From contig LOEZ01000077.1 in NCBI GenBank assembly GCA_001516055.1, forward strand, positions 1-64,000: DNA of 64,000 nt, in the 5' to 3' direction. The notes under the pieces are model-generated. The model was not told the DNA's origin. It worked only from the letters and a program-made list of their open reading frames with translations, and searched no databases. Both the position numbers and the translations under genes were made by a program. Source of the stretch: Gracilibacter sp. BRH_c7a (GTDB lineage: Bacteria > Bacillota > Desulfitobacteriia > Desulfitobacteriales > Syntrophobotulaceae). Position 1 is the stretch's first letter, and every line of letters starts with the position of its first letter. This document shows positions 25,425 to 35,998 of this stretch, in pieces.

Positions 25425-25483
25425 TAAAGGTCTAATTCAAAACGGTGATGATGAACTATAAAACAAAATACCACAGTTCTAAG

Positions 25484-25506
25484 CCTTGAGAAATCAAGGT
25501 TTTATA
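25484..25506 (+). terminator. Intrinsic terminator after selO
   Basis: CCTTGA and TCAAGG pair over a GAAA tetraloop, followed by TTTTATATAT. A short but tight hairpin. Confidence 0.65.
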
Positions 25507-25687
25507 TATTAATAAGAACTTCTAAGTTATAATAATTAGTGAATATACAAACATTTTTCTTGTAAAATGATATAATTGATTTTAGTGCGTCAATACAAAA
25601 TAAATTTTTGAAAACATAGGAATTCAAATATTTATCCTAAAGTAAATATTAAATAATTGTGATGATAAACTGGGAGTTAAAGTTGAG

Positions 25688-27226
25688 ATGAGAAAAAAAA
25701 TTCTTTTGGCTCTTGTATTACTCTTTGTATTATTTACCTTGTTAAGTTTTCTTGCTAAACCGTCAGGATTAATACTAGACAAGCATTGGTTCTTAACAAT
25801 TAATGATAATACTGAGGAGATTGAACTTCCATACTATCAGTATCCTGATAAGTCAGGATTAGTTAACTTTAAAACTACTTTTGGCATGCCGGAAGGGGAT
25901 TCTCTTATTATCCCTGGTATTAGCTGTTACGCTTTTGAAGTAAGGGTAAATAATATCTTAGTTGCTGAAGTTGGGGATATGGATAATCCAACAGCAAATA
26001 TATGGAATTATGCTCATATTTTCAGTTTAGATAAAGAGATATTAAAGGATAAAAATGAACTCAGTATTAACGCTTATCTTTTGGATGATGTTGGGATGCA
26101 TAGCCCTCCATATATTGAAGATAAGGGAAAAGTCTTGGGAAGAATCAGTTTATTCAATTTTATTAATACCGATATGCATTATATTATGTTGGGCATCAGT
26201 TTAACTATTTCTTTAATTATGATTGCGATCTCTTTATACACCAGAACAGATAAAAGAATGTATCTCTATTTAGGACTAAGTACAATTTTGGGTTCTTTAT
26301 ATTCATTTGACTGCCAATATCGACTTTATTCAGGAGATATTATTAGCTTTCTGGTCACTCGGAAATTATTGTTTGCTTTGTGTTATTTAGGTGGAGTATT
26401 TTTAATTTTAGGAATAGAAAAATATACTCATAAAGCTTTAAAAATAAGGAAGTTTATATTTTTAGCCATTGGAATTGCAATTATTTTGGTTTTATTCAGT
26501 GAAGATTTCGTATCCTTGAGGAGCAGGATTAATGTCTTAAACGTCTTAATGATTATTAGTCCAGTTAGTGTCCTAGTATTATTAGTTAAACATAAAAAAA
26601 GCCGTCTTTTCTTTTCTGCAACTTTTTTAACCCTAATATTAATTTATACTGTAATATCTGTATTATTTAAAGCAAATACACCTTACCTATTTCAATATGG
26701 GATTATGGTATTTTCTATTGGGCTAGGTGTATCGCTAATATTTGAATTTACAAAAATGCATCATGAAAAAAGAAAACTATATGATAAATCTTTATCGGAT
26801 CAGCTTACCAATGCGTATAATCGAAATATCCTAGAAGAAATAAAAATTGAAAACGGAGATATGCTGATATTAATGGACCTGGATAATTTTAAATATTATA
26901 ATGATACTTTTGGACATAGTACAGGGGATTTTCTGTTAAAAGAAGTTGTTAACATTATTAAAGAACATTTAAGAAAAAGTGATATTATCATACGTTTAGG
27001 CGGCGATGAATTTCTAGTTATTTTAAAAGATGCTAATTATAATATTGCCGAAAATATTATTAACCGTATTCGGAAAGAGCTTCTAAAAGGGATAGAAGAT
27101 AAGAAAATTGATTTATCTTTTGGGATTATTGAATATCAGTCAGATTTTCTTACCTCATATAATCAAGCCGATAAATTGATGTACCAAATGAAGGTTGAAA
27201 AAAATGGAGTACTTAAAAATGATTAA
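25688..27226 (+). CDS. Membrane diguanylate cyclase with extracytoplasmic domain
   Basis: A 512-residue protein. An N-terminal helix is followed by an extracytoplasmic beta-rich domain (about 25-155, like 7TMR-DISM extracellular modules), then seven or so membrane helices (about 160-350), then a GGDEF domain (about 370-512). The active site reads RLGGDEF at about 436-442, and RKSD at 429-432 stands exactly five residues before GGDEF, which is the RxxD inhibitory site. So this enzyme should make c-di-GMP and be product-inhibited, responding to an external signal. The ligand is unknown. Confidence 0.9.
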   Translation: MRKKILLALVLLFVLFTLLSFLAKPSGLILDKHWFLTINDNTEEIELPYYQYPDKSGLVNFKTTFGMPEGDSLIIPGISCYAFEVRVNNILVAEVGDMDNPTANIWNYAHIFSLDKEILKDKNELSINAYLLDDVGMHSPPYIEDKGKVLGRISLFNFINTDMHYIMLGISLTISLIMIAISLYTRTDKRMYLYLGLSTILGSLYSFDCQYRLYSGDIISFLVTRKLLFALCYLGGVFLILGIEKYTHKALKIRKFIFLAIGIAIILVLFSEDFVSLRSRINVLNVLMIISPVSVLVLLVKHKKSRLFFSATFLTLILIYTVISVLFKANTPYLFQYGIMVFSIGLGVSLIFEFTKMHHEKRKLYDKSLSDQLTNAYNRNILEEIKIENGDMLILMDLDNFKYYNDTFGHSTGDFLLKEVVNIIKEHLRKSDIIIRLGGDEFLVILKDANYNIAENIINRIRKELLKGIEDKKIDLSFGIIEYQSDFLTSYNQADKLMYQMKVEKNGVLKND

Positions 27227-27290
27227 ATAACTGCTCGCCATTTTTGCCATATGGTTTATTCTGATATAACAACGATGTTGCTTTGGCGGT

Positions 27291-27348
27291 ATGTCTTTGA
27301 TGAACCTGTTTACTACAGGCTTACACTAAATGGGGACATTTTTTTTTG
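27291..27348 (+). terminator. Weak terminator-like structure before menF
   Basis: ATGTC and GACAT pair, with an inner CCTG/CAGG hairpin, and nine T residues follow. It ends the GGDEF transcript or attenuates the men operon about 100 bases downstream. Confidence 0.5.
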
Positions 27349-27444
27349 TTTGCTTTGATATATGACTGTTTATATTCGCAGAGTATGTAGGATAATAACA
27401 TTAAAGATTGAAAGTTATTTAAAAATATTTTGGAGATGTGAAAT

Positions 27445-28587
27445 TTGAATTATCAGAAAAAAGAAATCAAGTTGGATAACTCGCTTTCCTTCTGGAAGTA
27501 TTTTGACAATGAAGAACGTGTTTTATTTTATAATCCATTAAATATGGAGCTTATCATTGGGGCTAAACGCCTAAAAACCTTTGCTGAAGGAGAAAGCTTT
27601 AAGAACTATTCATATGTATTTTCTTCAAGGACTTTCTTTAAATCAATTAAAGATCAAAAGTGGGCAGGGTTTGGGAATGAAACGATTGCTTTTGAATATT
27701 ATCTTGTAGAAAAAAATGGCAAACAGACTTTTTATTACTATCGAGATTCAGTAGAGATAGAGAAACTGGAAATCGTATCTCACGAACATTCTTACAAACT
27801 TTTGACGGATGATTATGAAGAATGGACAGAATTATTTACTAAGGTAGTTCATGAAATTTCATTGGGAAAGGTAAATAAAGTTGTTATCTCCAGAGAAGTT
27901 AAAATTGAATGTGAAACTTTAGTGAATATAGAAAGCGTATTAAAGAATCTTATAGATAAAAATCAAAACAGTTTTATCTTTGCCTATTTTAACAAAGGAA
28001 AGACTTTTTTAGGTGCAACTCCGGAGGTTTTGGTTCAAAAAGAAAAAAATAATATTATCAGTTATGCTTTGGCAGGAACAATACCCCGAAACGATAAAGA
28101 TGATGAAAATCAAAAGATGAGACTGCTGAATGATAGTAAGAACCGTTATGAACATCAAATTGTACTTGATAAAATAGCGAATGTGATGAAAAAGTTTAGC
28201 TGCGAAGTCACAGTTGATGAGACCAAAATTCTGACCCTTAAAAATTTGCACCATCTGAAAACGCGCATCAGATCAAGGGATAATGCTGAATTATCGGAAT
28301 GGGTAACGCGCTTGCATCCAACTCCTGCATTAGGAGGAGATCCCGTCCATAAAGCTTTGGAATTAATCGCAAAGTATGAAAAGCACGAGCGAGGATTGTA
28401 TGCCGCCCCAATTGGGATGATGAATGAGAATGGGGATGGAATTTTTGTCGCGGGAATTCGATCAGCACTTATTCGGGAAAATGTAGTATTTGCTTACACA
28501 GGCGGTGGTATTGTAGATAAATCAGAGTGTGAGGATGAATATTTGGAGACCAATAATAAACTAAGAACAATCATTGAAAGTTTATAA
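27445..28587 (+). CDS. menF: Isochorismate synthase
   Basis: A 380-residue chorismate-utilising enzyme turning chorismate into isochorismate, the first step of menaquinone synthesis. Seen are KVVISREVKIECE, the substrate-binding GATPEVLVQKE, ISYALAGTIPRN, HPTPALGGDPVHKALELI and YAAPIGMMNENGDGIFVAGI. The start is a TTG at 27445 with GGAG upstream. It is the first gene of menF-D-H-B-E-C-thioesterase and 14 bases from menD. Confidence 0.92.
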   Translation: MNYQKKEIKLDNSLSFWKYFDNEERVLFYNPLNMELIIGAKRLKTFAEGESFKNYSYVFSSRTFFKSIKDQKWAGFGNETIAFEYYLVEKNGKQTFYYYRDSVEIEKLEIVSHEHSYKLLTDDYEEWTELFTKVVHEISLGKVNKVVISREVKIECETLVNIESVLKNLIDKNQNSFIFAYFNKGKTFLGATPEVLVQKEKNNIISYALAGTIPRNDKDDENQKMRLLNDSKNRYEHQIVLDKIANVMKKFSCEVTVDETKILTLKNLHHLKTRIRSRDNAELSEWVTRLHPTPALGGDPVHKALELIAKYEKHERGLYAAPIGMMNENGDGIFVAGIRSALIRENVVFAYTGGGIVDKSECEDEYLETNNKLRTIIESL

Positions 28588-28601
28588 TAATGGTGATATG
28601 A

Positions 28602-30266
28602 ATGACAAATTATATTGCGGCTTTAGTCGATGAATTGTATCAATTGGGCGTACGTGAAGTTGTAATTAGCCCAGGTTCACGTTCAACTCCCTTATCTATC
28701 TTATTTTGCGAACACCATTTTAAAGTATTCGTAAATATAGATGAACGTTCAGCAGGTTTTTTTGCTCTGGGTATTGCTAAAGAAAATGAAAGGCCTGTTG
28801 TCTTGGTTTGTACTTCAGGTTCTGCTGTAGCTCATTATTACCCTGCTATTATTGAAGCTAAGTATTCAAGAGTCCCATTAATTGTCTTGACTGCTGATCG
28901 CCCCCATGAATTGCGCCATGTCGGGGCACCTCAGGCCATAGACCAAGATAAAATATATAACGCTTATACCAACTACTATGAAGAATTGGCTTTGCCTGAA
29001 GAAAGAGAAAGCATGTATCGTTATGTCCGAGTGGTAATGCAAAAGGCATATGCCAATGTTATGTCCAAGGAATATGGAGTAGCTCATATCAATATACCCC
29101 TGCGTGAACCTTTAATTCCTGATTTAAACAAGTTGGATTTTACCGTGGGACGCTCAAAGAATCGGTTTGAAATAATTAAATCAGAAGGGTATGCCTCTTT
29201 TGATGCTTCTGTTTTCCAGAAAAAGAATGGAATCATCATTTGCGGCGGAGATGCTTACGCGAATTATCACCAGGAGGTGTTGGAGCTTGGAGAACGCTTG
29301 AAATCACCGATATTAGCCGATCCTCTCTCAAATTTTCGAAATTTCTCTAAGGATATTATCATTAGTAGTTATGACGCTTTTCTAAAAAGTGATTCAATCA
29401 AAAAGGAACTAAATCCTGAATTTATCATTCATTTTGGTCAAGTCCCTGTATCAAAGCGTCTACAGCAATTTTTGTCCATGCACCAAGATGTTTTATATAT
29501 CCAAGTGGATGAAACCTTTAAATACTGCAATCCATCGCTGTCTACTGCTAAATTTATTGTTTCATCTCCAAGATTATTTGCCGAGTCTATCGGTGTTCAG
29601 AATAACAACCAGGAATATTTAGGCAAGTGGCAAAACTATCAAAAACAAATGAGGAAACGGCTGGAAAGCGTTAGAGATGAAGAAGGCTTGTTCGAAGGCA
29701 AATTGATTCAAAAGCTGCAAGAGATGCTCCCGGACAGCCGGTTGGTTGTTGCCAATAGCATGCCAATACGGGACATAGATTACTTCTTTGAAGCACGCAA
29801 TCAGAATATTAAAATCTTAGGCAATAGAGGAGCAAATGGAATTGATGGCATTGTTTCAACAGCCTTAGGGATATCTACATCAAATAAACCAACAGTTCTT
29901 TTAACGGGTGATTTAGCGTTTTACCATGATTTAAATGGCTTGCTAGTAGGCAAAACACATAATCTGAACTTAGTTATCATCTTACTTAATAATGATGGGG
30001 GAGGGATTTTTAAGTATTTACCACAAAGTGACGATAAGCATTTTGATTACTTATTCCTAACTCCGCATGGGATGAATTTTGCAGGACTAGAAACTATATA
30101 TGGCGTGACCTATTTTAATCCACAGAACTATGATGCATTTGAACATGATTTTAAGGAAGCACTGACTTTTGAAGGAATTAAATTAATTGAAGTAACAATT
30201 GATTTGAAATTAAGTAAAGCGTTACATGATAAATATACAATACTACCAGAGGGTGAACAGATTTAA
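28602..30266 (+). CDS. menD: SEPHCHC synthase
   Basis: A 554-residue thiamine-diphosphate enzyme that joins 2-oxoglutarate and isochorismate. Typical elements: [32 protein letters not shown] with the ThDP-activating Glu, [51 protein letters not shown] and the ThDP/metal motif [13 protein letters not shown] with NNDGGGIF. It lies between menF and menH. Confidence 0.96.
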   Translation: MTNYIAALVDELYQLGVREVVISPGSRSTPLSILFCEHHFKVFVNIDERSAGFFALGIAKENERPVVLVCTSGSAVAHYYPAIIEAKYSRVPLIVLTADRPHELRHVGAPQAIDQDKIYNAYTNYYEELALPEERESMYRYVRVVMQKAYANVMSKEYGVAHINIPLREPLIPDLNKLDFTVGRSKNRFEIIKSEGYASFDASVFQKKNGIIICGGDAYANYHQEVLELGERLKSPILADPLSNFRNFSKDIIISSYDAFLKSDSIKKELNPEFIIHFGQVPVSKRLQQFLSMHQDVLYIQVDETFKYCNPSLSTAKFIVSSPRLFAESIGVQNNNQEYLGKWQNYQKQMRKRLESVRDEEGLFEGKLIQKLQEMLPDSRLVVANSMPIRDIDYFFEARNQNIKILGNRGANGIDGIVSTALGISTSNKPTVLLTGDLAFYHDLNGLLVGKTHNLNLVIILLNNDGGGIFKYLPQSDDKHFDYLFLTPHGMNFAGLETIYGVTYFNPQNYDAFEHDFKEALTFEGIKLIEVTIDLKLSKALHDKYTILPEGEQI

Positions 30267-30278
30267 GGAGTATTGGAT

Positions 30279-31136
30279 ATGTTAATGGTAATTGATAAAA
30301 TAAAATATCATATTAAAATCAAAGGTGAAGGAAAACCCATTATCTGTTTACATGGTTTTTCTGAAAATCTAAGTACTTGGGAATCAATAATGTTAGCGGA
30401 CTATCAAATGATATTAATCGATTTAATCGGACATGGGGAAAGTGAAAAACCTTATTCCAGGCAGTCTTACCACTGGAAAGTAATCATCAGGCATTTACAT
30501 AAGCTCATCCATCAATTAGGCTTTAAAAGATATTCGCTTTTAGGTTATTCGCTGGGTGGACGAATTGCCTTAGCTTATTCCTTAGCTTATCCCAGGGAAA
30601 TAGAGATGTTAATCTTGGAAAGTGCTTCTTATGGAGAATGCGGATTAATTAAGCGCTTTAAAAGACGCAAAGATGATTCGAAGCTGGCGAAAAATATCAG
30701 GCAAAACGGTATCGAATGGTTTAACCTCTACTGGTCGGGACTCCGCATATTTGCTACGCAAACTCAATTACCTAGAGGTGTTACCGGTCAGATAAGAAAA
30801 AGACGGTTAGCCAACGATCCGCAGGCTCTGGCTAATACTTTGTGCGGCAGTGGACAAGGGAAATTTCCTTGTTTGAAAAATCAAATCTCCAAACTAACCA
30901 TGCCCGTTCTATATATTAATGGGGAATATGATACAAAATATGAGCAAGTAGGTCTGGAGTTTAAAAAACTGAATTCAAACATTAAGCATGAAATAATTAA
31001 AGGCGTTGGGCATAATACCCATATCGAAGATTCTCAGGCTTTTAATGAAGTTTTAAAAAAATTCTTAGTAACAAATTTTGAAAGGGGTTGCACTCATGAC
31101 GAAGTTTCCTTGGGAAATACTAAACCGAAAGTATGA
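30279..31136 (+). CDS. menH: MenH-type alpha/beta hydrolase (SHCHC synthase)
   Basis: About 285 residues, alpha/beta hydrolase fold: [15 protein letters not shown] (oxyanion), [11 protein letters not shown], the nucleophile Ser in [26 protein letters not shown] and the final His in [10 protein letters not shown]. It should eliminate pyruvate from SEPHCHC. The reading frame opens at TTG 30273; AAGGAG is 8 bases before the ATG at 30279. It overlaps menB by 41 bases. Confidence 0.9.
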   Translation: MLMVIDKIKYHIKIKGEGKPIICLHGFSENLSTWESIMLADYQMILIDLIGHGESEKPYSRQSYHWKVIIRHLHKLIHQLGFKRYSLLGYSLGGRIALAYSLAYPREIEMLILESASYGECGLIKRFKRRKDDSKLAKNIRQNGIEWFNLYWSGLRIFATQTQLPRGVTGQIRKRRLANDPQALANTLCGSGQGKFPCLKNQISKLTMPVLYINGEYDTKYEQVGLEFKKLNSNIKHEIIKGVGHNTHIEDSQAFNEVLKKFLVTNFERGCTHDEVSLGNTKPKV

Positions 31137-31938
31137 AGATATTATTTATGAAACCTACAGCGGAATTGCCAAGATTACCATTAATCGTCCAGAAGTCCGC
31201 AATGCATTCCGTCCAAAAACCATTATGGAGCTAATTGATGCTTTTACCATCGCCCGTGAAGATGGGGGAGTAGGGGTCATCATTCTTACAGGTGCCAATC
31301 ATGGACAAGATCAGGATAAAGAAGCATTTTGCTCTGGTGGGGACCAAAGGGTACGCGGACATGGGGGCTATGTGGGAGATGACCAGATTCCCCGCTTAAA
31401 TGTTTTAGACCTGCAGCATTTAATACGCATTATTCCCAAACCTGTTATTGCCATGGTCAATGGATTTGCCATTGGCGGCGGACATGTGCTGCATATAGTG
31501 TGTGATTTAACCATAGCGTCTGAGAATGCCAAATTCGGACAGACAGGACCAAAGGTAGGCTCTTTTGACGCAGGATATGGTGCCGGATATTTAGCACGGA
31601 TCATCGGTCATAAAAAAGCACGTGAGATTTGGTATCTATGCCGTCAATATTCTGCCAATGAAGCTCTTGAGATGGGATTGGTCAACACGGTTGTTCCCTT
31701 CAACCAATTGGAAGAAGAGACAGTAAAATGGGCCAGAGAAATTTTACAACATTCACCTACTGCCCTGCGTTTTCTCAAAGCATCTTTTAATGCCGATACA
31801 GACGGATTAGCCGGCTTGCAGCAACTTGCAGGAGATGCTACCTTGTTATATTACACAACAGATGAAGCCAAAGAAGGACGAGATGCTTTTAAAGAAAAGC
31901 GCAGTCCTGATTTTCAACAGTTTCCTAAATTTCCGTGA
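31096..31938 (+). CDS. menB: 1,4-dihydroxy-2-naphthoyl-CoA synthase
   Basis: A crotonase-fold enzyme of about 280 residues that closes the naphthoquinone ring. It shows [74 protein letters not shown] and [20 protein letters not shown], near-invariant in MenB. The start ATG 31096 is within menH and has GAAAGGGG upstream; the open frame begins at 31078. Confidence 0.96.
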   Translation: MTKFPWEILNRKYEDIIYETYSGIAKITINRPEVRNAFRPKTIMELIDAFTIAREDGGVGVIILTGANHGQDQDKEAFCSGGDQRVRGHGGYVGDDQIPRLNVLDLQHLIRIIPKPVIAMVNGFAIGGGHVLHIVCDLTIASENAKFGQTGPKVGSFDAGYGAGYLARIIGHKKAREIWYLCRQYSANEALEMGLVNTVVPFNQLEEETVKWAREILQHSPTALRFLKASFNADTDGLAGLQQLAGDATLLYYTTDEAKEGRDAFKEKRSPDFQQFPKFP

Positions 31939-31953
31939 TATCCTGGTGATAAA

Positions 31954-33309
31954 ATGAACTGGCTTAAAAAGCAATCTATAGAAAAACCAAATAATAAGTT
32001 CATTAATAATCTTACATTCGAAGAAGTTTATGAACGTGTAACAGATTTGGCCAAAAGGCTATATCTTTATGTAAAAAATCAGAGCAGAGTTGCTCTATAC
32101 TCTAATAACTCTGAGGATATGGCATTGTTCTTCCTGGCATTTCAAGCTTTGAAAATTGAAGTATTGATGCTGAATACGCATTTATCAGAGGAGGAGATGA
32201 CCAAGCAATTAAATGCTTTACATATCCAAATCGTCTTTTCCCAGGATAACAAATTTATATCTTTTCAGGAAGTATATCAAAGTGATGAATATGAAGAAGT
32301 ACAATTAGCAGAGGAATATAATCCGCAACAAATTGTTGTCATAATGAATACAAGCGCAACAACCGGTGAATTTAAATCAGTACCTTTGCGCTGGAAGCAG
32401 TTCGATTCTCATGTCAAAGCGTCAGGCAAGAGTCTGGGAATTACTGAAACAGATAATTGGCTTATAGTCTTACCCATGTATCATATTGGCGGGCTGGCCA
32501 TCTTAATGCGAAGCTTGTACAATGGAACAAGGGTTACGATTGCAGGAAAATTTGATGAAGAACAAGTCCTGCAATTAATTGAAGATGCTGCCATTAATAT
32601 GCTATCGCTTGTCCCTACCATGTTAAATAGAATCATTGATCGTATAGAGGAACATAATTTGCGTGTAGTTCTGGTAGGCGGTGAATTTATCCCTGAATCA
32701 CTGGTGGAAAAGTGTCTGTGTAAGAATATTCCAATCTATAAAACCTATGGGATGACGGAGACAACAAGCCAGTCTGTGACATTCCCCGTCTCAGATTATC
32801 CTCAAAAAATTGATTCAGTCGGAGTGCCGCTTGAGGAAGTAATGATTCATATTAAAGATCCTGATGAAAATGGAGTCGGTGAAGTCCAAATTAAAAGCCC
32901 GATGTTAATGGATGGATATCTGGGTCAAGAAACTATTTCAGATTTCTTCAATACTGAAGATGTTGGGTATTTAGATCAGGATGGTTTCTTATATATCATG
33001 GATCGTCGCCAAAATATTATTATTTCCGGGGGAGAAAACATCTATCCTCAAGAAATCGAAAATGTTCTGTATGCCCACCCAGAAATATCCGAATGTGCGG
33101 TTGTCGGTGTGAAAGATGCAAAATGGGGACAGGTGCCTATATTATTTGTTATATCCTCATTAGATGAAGATGAAGTATTTGACTACCTTGCCAAAAGAAT
33201 AGCTAGATATAAACTGCCGCAGAGAATTCTATTTTTGAATGAGCTTCCTAAAAATCCATCAGGCAAAATATTAAAAAAAGATTTGATAGAGAGATACTAT
33301 GTGGATTAA
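31954..33309 (+). CDS. menE: o-succinylbenzoate-CoA ligase
   Basis: A 451-residue acyl-adenylate-forming enzyme that activates o-succinylbenzoate with ATP and CoA. Marks: MNTSATTGEFKSVPLRW (P-loop), YKTYGMTETTSQSV, GYLDQDGFLYIMDRRQNIII, SGGENIYPQEIENVL and PKNPSGKILKKDL with the C-terminal catalytic Lys. It overlaps menC by 11 bases. Confidence 0.95.
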   Translation: MNWLKKQSIEKPNNKFINNLTFEEVYERVTDLAKRLYLYVKNQSRVALYSNNSEDMALFFLAFQALKIEVLMLNTHLSEEEMTKQLNALHIQIVFSQDNKFISFQEVYQSDEYEEVQLAEEYNPQQIVVIMNTSATTGEFKSVPLRWKQFDSHVKASGKSLGITETDNWLIVLPMYHIGGLAILMRSLYNGTRVTIAGKFDEEQVLQLIEDAAINMLSLVPTMLNRIIDRIEEHNLRVVLVGGEFIPESLVEKCLCKNIPIYKTYGMTETTSQSVTFPVSDYPQKIDSVGVPLEEVMIHIKDPDENGVGEVQIKSPMLMDGYLGQETISDFFNTEDVGYLDQDGFLYIMDRRQNIIISGGENIYPQEIENVLYAHPEISECAVVGVKDAKWGQVPILFVISSLDEDEVFDYLAKRIARYKLPQRILFLNELPKNPSGKILKKDLIERYYVD

Positions 33310-34408
33310 AAAAGCAGAACTTTTCCATGTCAAAATGCCGTTGAATTTCACATTCAAGACATCTAAAACCAGCTTGAATCACAGGGAGACAATTGTCATC
33401 AAAATTCTAGATGAGCTGGGTAATACGGGGTATGGTGAAGTAGTTGCCTTTAATGAACCATTTTATAGCACTGAAACGTTAATGGATTCCAAAGGGGTAT
33501 TACTCAATCGTTATATACCCGAATTAATACATAGAGAAATCAGCCATCCATTTATCCTCCATGAATGGATTGACTTAACCTATCCTATGGCAGTTGCCGG
33601 TTTGGAAAATGCATTATTAGACCTGTATGCCAAGCGCATGCAGCAGCCTATTATGGATGTTGTCTTTTCTGAAGCAACCCATGACAGGATTGCCGCAGGT
33701 ATTGTCTTAGGAGATTCGGATATATCAAGCATTCTAAAACAAATTGATCTCTATCAAAAAAAAGGGTATGTCCGCTTCAAAATTAAAGTTAAACCGGAAG
33801 ATGGCTATGCAAAATTAAAAAGTATTCGAGAAAAATACCCAGACTTAAAGCTATTGGCAGATGCTAACAAAAGCTATGAACCGCATCAGATCAATGAATT
33901 GAAAAAACTAGATGAGCTCGATTTGCTATGTATCGAAGAACCACTGGCCGCAATGGATTTTACAGCCTATCAAAAACTCCAGGAAGAAATGAAAGTCTCT
34001 ATATGCTTAGATGAAAGCGTTCAAACAATAGAAGACTTGAAGACAGCCATTCGCTTAAAAGCTTGCCAAGTCGTAAATATAAAAGTAGGCCGTATTGGCG
34101 GAATGTATTATGCAAAGCAAATGATAGAATTATGCAGAGAGAATGATATCCACTATTGGATCGGGAGTATGTTAGAAAGCGGTATTTCCAAAATATTGCA
34201 CGTTCATTTAGCAAGCCTAAGAGATACCTATATTCCAGGAGACTTATCACCATCTAGACGTTACTTTGTAAAAGATATCATAAATCCTGAAATCACAGTT
34301 GAAAACGGCACGATCCAAGTACCTAAGGGTAGTGGTTTAGGGGTGGAAATCAATGAAAAATCTTTGAATGATTATACAATCGATCACATTAGCATAGGCG
34401 GTGAATAG
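33299..34408 (+). CDS. menC: o-succinylbenzoate synthase
   Basis: A 369-residue enolase-superfamily dehydratase. Visible: FKIKVKPEDGYAKL with the KxK pair, LLADANKSY, LLCIEEPLAAMDF, ICLDESVQTIEDL (three acidic metal ligands) and VNIKVGRIGGMYYAKQM with the second catalytic Lys. It makes o-succinylbenzoate for menE, which it overlaps; in this operon menE comes first. Confidence 0.94.
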   Translation: MWIKKAELFHVKMPLNFTFKTSKTSLNHRETIVIKILDELGNTGYGEVVAFNEPFYSTETLMDSKGVLLNRYIPELIHREISHPFILHEWIDLTYPMAVAGLENALLDLYAKRMQQPIMDVVFSEATHDRIAAGIVLGDSDISSILKQIDLYQKKGYVRFKIKVKPEDGYAKLKSIREKYPDLKLLADANKSYEPHQINELKKLDELDLLCIEEPLAAMDFTAYQKLQEEMKVSICLDESVQTIEDLKTAIRLKACQVVNIKVGRIGGMYYAKQMIELCRENDIHYWIGSMLESGISKILHVHLASLRDTYIPGDLSPSRRYFVKDIINPEITVENGTIQVPKGSGLGVEINEKSLNDYTIDHISIGGE

Positions 34409-34409
34409 G

Positions 34410-34811
34410 ATGAACTTAATAGAGAGTTTGAATATTGAATATATCCGCGTGGAGACTGACAAACTTGAGGCTAAAATGAACTTAACTCAGTTTCATAGTC
34501 AAGTCTTCGGTTTTTTACATGGGGGAGCGATCATAGCCTTTGGAGAAACTGTTGCAGGCTACGCGTCCAATCAAAAAATAGGTAAAGATCAAGTAGCAAT
34601 GGGACAGACCATCGTTGCCAATCATATGAAATCGAAAAAGATAGAAGGCTATATCATGGCTCAAGGGAAACTAATGCATAAGGGAAAGACATCCCATGTT
34701 TGGAGCATTGAGATGCAAGATGAAAATAATGTATTAATATCATATATGACAGTTACAAATGCTATCGTTGAGTTAAAAGCAAAATGCTCAATTCATCCAG
34801 GGAAATGTTGA
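34410..34811 (+). CDS. menI: Hotdog-fold thioesterase, probable DHNA-CoA thioesterase
   Basis: About 133 residues of the PaaI/hotdog family: the QVFGFLHGGAIIAFGETVAG stretch holds the active-site acid and the HGG turn. Placed last in the men operon, one base after menC, it most likely hydrolyses dihydroxynaphthoyl-CoA. The open frame starts at GTG 34401, but ATG 34410 with GGCGG upstream fits better. The reaction is assigned from operon position and fold. Confidence 0.85.
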   Translation: MNLIESLNIEYIRVETDKLEAKMNLTQFHSQVFGFLHGGAIIAFGETVAGYASNQKIGKDQVAMGQTIVANHMKSKKIEGYIMAQGKLMHKGKTSHVWSIEMQDENNVLISYMTVTNAIVELKAKCSIHPGKC

Positions 34812-35046
34812 AGATAAGCTTAAAGCATTAATTTTGATAATTTGCAGTAACGGAAAAATATAGTGATGCTACAATATGAATGAATATCTAAATGTTCATT
34901 CATAAATTTGTTTTTCATAAAAGCATAGGCAACAACTATAGCTCCACTTGATAATGTATTATTCCTAAGGTTAATCTTCCAAAATAATTTTTCATAACTT
35001 GGGAAAAATAATCACATTGTACAGTATAAAGGAGTGATGTGAAATT

Positions 35047-35490
35047 ATGAAAGACAATGTATTACGTGCCGCATCAGTGGGAATAATTGCCACTATAATA
35101 AAAGATATATCTGATATTTTATACAAAAGCATTGGCTATCAGGGCTTCTCTATCATAGAGATGAGTGCCGGAGTATTTCTTGAACCTGAGTACTTTTCAT
35201 CAATCTATTTATATATAATCGGATATACTGCCCACTATATGGTGGGTATTATTTTAGGTATTATTTTTTATAGGTTTTTATTTAATTATGGTTATGAAAA
35301 CTCAATCTTGAAGGGAATATTTTTTGGTCTTGTGTCATGGCTGTTATTATGCGGAGCATTTAACCATTTTGGATTATCATATGTTAAGCCCCAAAACGAG
35401 CAAGGAGTTATGATGGTACTAGTTGATCATATAGTTTTTGGCATAGTGCTAGGATTATTTATGCCTCGATTTACTTTACATAAAAAATGA
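35047..35490 (+). CDS. Conserved-looking small membrane protein
   Basis: 147 residues with about four hydrophobic segments (AASVGIIATIIKDISDIL, YLYIIGYTAHYMVGIILGII, GIFFGLVSWLLLCGAF, VLVDHIVFGIVLGLFM). Single His and Lys residues sit inside or at the ends of helices 2-4. AAGGAG stands before the ATG region. I do not recognise a family. It stands alone after the men operon, separated by 235 bases. Confidence 0.7.
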   Translation: MKDNVLRAASVGIIATIIKDISDILYKSIGYQGFSIIEMSAGVFLEPEYFSSIYLYIIGYTAHYMVGIILGIIFYRFLFNYGYENSILKGIFFGLVSWLLLCGAFNHFGLSYVKPQNEQGVMMVLVDHIVFGIVLGLFMPRFTLHKK

Positions 35491-35665
35491 TGCTTTTCTA
35501 TGAGATCATTTGCAAATTCTTTGAAGCATATTGTAAACATGATTTGGAAATAAAAGAAGTACTAAAATGAGTAAATCCAATAAATAGACAGGCTTCGAAT
35601 ACCAAATTGACTAGAGTAAGTCAGCTTCTAGTTTCAAACAATACAGTGTAAATATTTTCTGTTTA

Positions 35666-35695
35666 TTTACCTTTTAAAACTCTATCTAGTATAAT
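35666..35695 (+). promoter_or_regulatory. Promoter of the decayed sdpR-like gene
   Basis: TTTACC (35666-35671), 18 bases, TATAAT (35690-35695). The -10 box is inside the left arm of the palindrome at 35688-35727. Confidence 0.55.
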
Positions 35696-35727
35696 ATATT
35701 TAACTAAGTAGTTAAATATATTATACT
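35688..35727. promoter_or_regulatory. Perfect 18-bp inverted repeat, ArsR-type operator
   Basis: AGTATAATATATTTAACT and its exact reverse complement are separated by four bases; the core TTTAACTAAGTAGTTAAA has the form of ArsR/SmtB/SdpR operators. A T-run follows, so on RNA it could also act as a terminator. It lies just before the broken ArsR-type gene, as expected for an autorepressor. Confidence 0.65.
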
Positions 35728-35758
35728 TTTTTTACTAGAGTTAAAAGGAGAGGTGCCA

Positions 35759-35878
35759 ATGACAGGAGTGTTAAGGCATTAGGTGACCCCAACTCGTAGA
35801 GAAATAATTTATTCGATTAATGTTAATGTATTACAAGAAGCTCTGAGCAATTTTATCTCGTTATTTGGAAAGGACTAA
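35759..35878 (+). pseudogene. Truncated, frameshifted SdpR/ArsR-type repressor
   Basis: From ATG 35759 (AAGGAGAGG upstream) the first frame stops after seven codons. The shifted frames read KALGDP then TRREIIYSI, the classic ArsR/SdpR N-terminus, and continue directly into NVNVLQEALSNFISLFGKD ending at TAA 35876, the C-terminal helix. The DNA-binding helix-turn-helix between them is deleted. The gene is dead though its operator is intact. Confidence 0.7.
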
Positions 35879-35884
35879 AGAATT

Positions 35885-35998
35885 ATGGGAAATAAATATG
35901 GTATGGTTCAATTAAGTTTCGGTATTATTTCACTCATATATAATGTCCATAATCGGTAATCTAGTGCCAAAAATACCATTTAATGAAATATGGGATTA
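35885..35998 (+). pseudogene. SdpI-like membrane protein remnant
   Basis: After the sdpR remnant, frames read GNKYGMVQLSFGIISLI and, shifted, MSIIGNLVPKIPFNEIW. The latter matches the GNxxPKxxxNxxxGI end of SdpI immunity proteins. Only this core is left. Its last bases overlap the start of the MFS reading frame. Confidence 0.5.

Noticed and set aside
25410-25430. Selenocysteine at the SelO C-terminus
   Set aside because: The TGA is followed at once by TAA, the conserved Cys comes before it, and no hairpin of the SECIS kind was seen; it is a normal stop.
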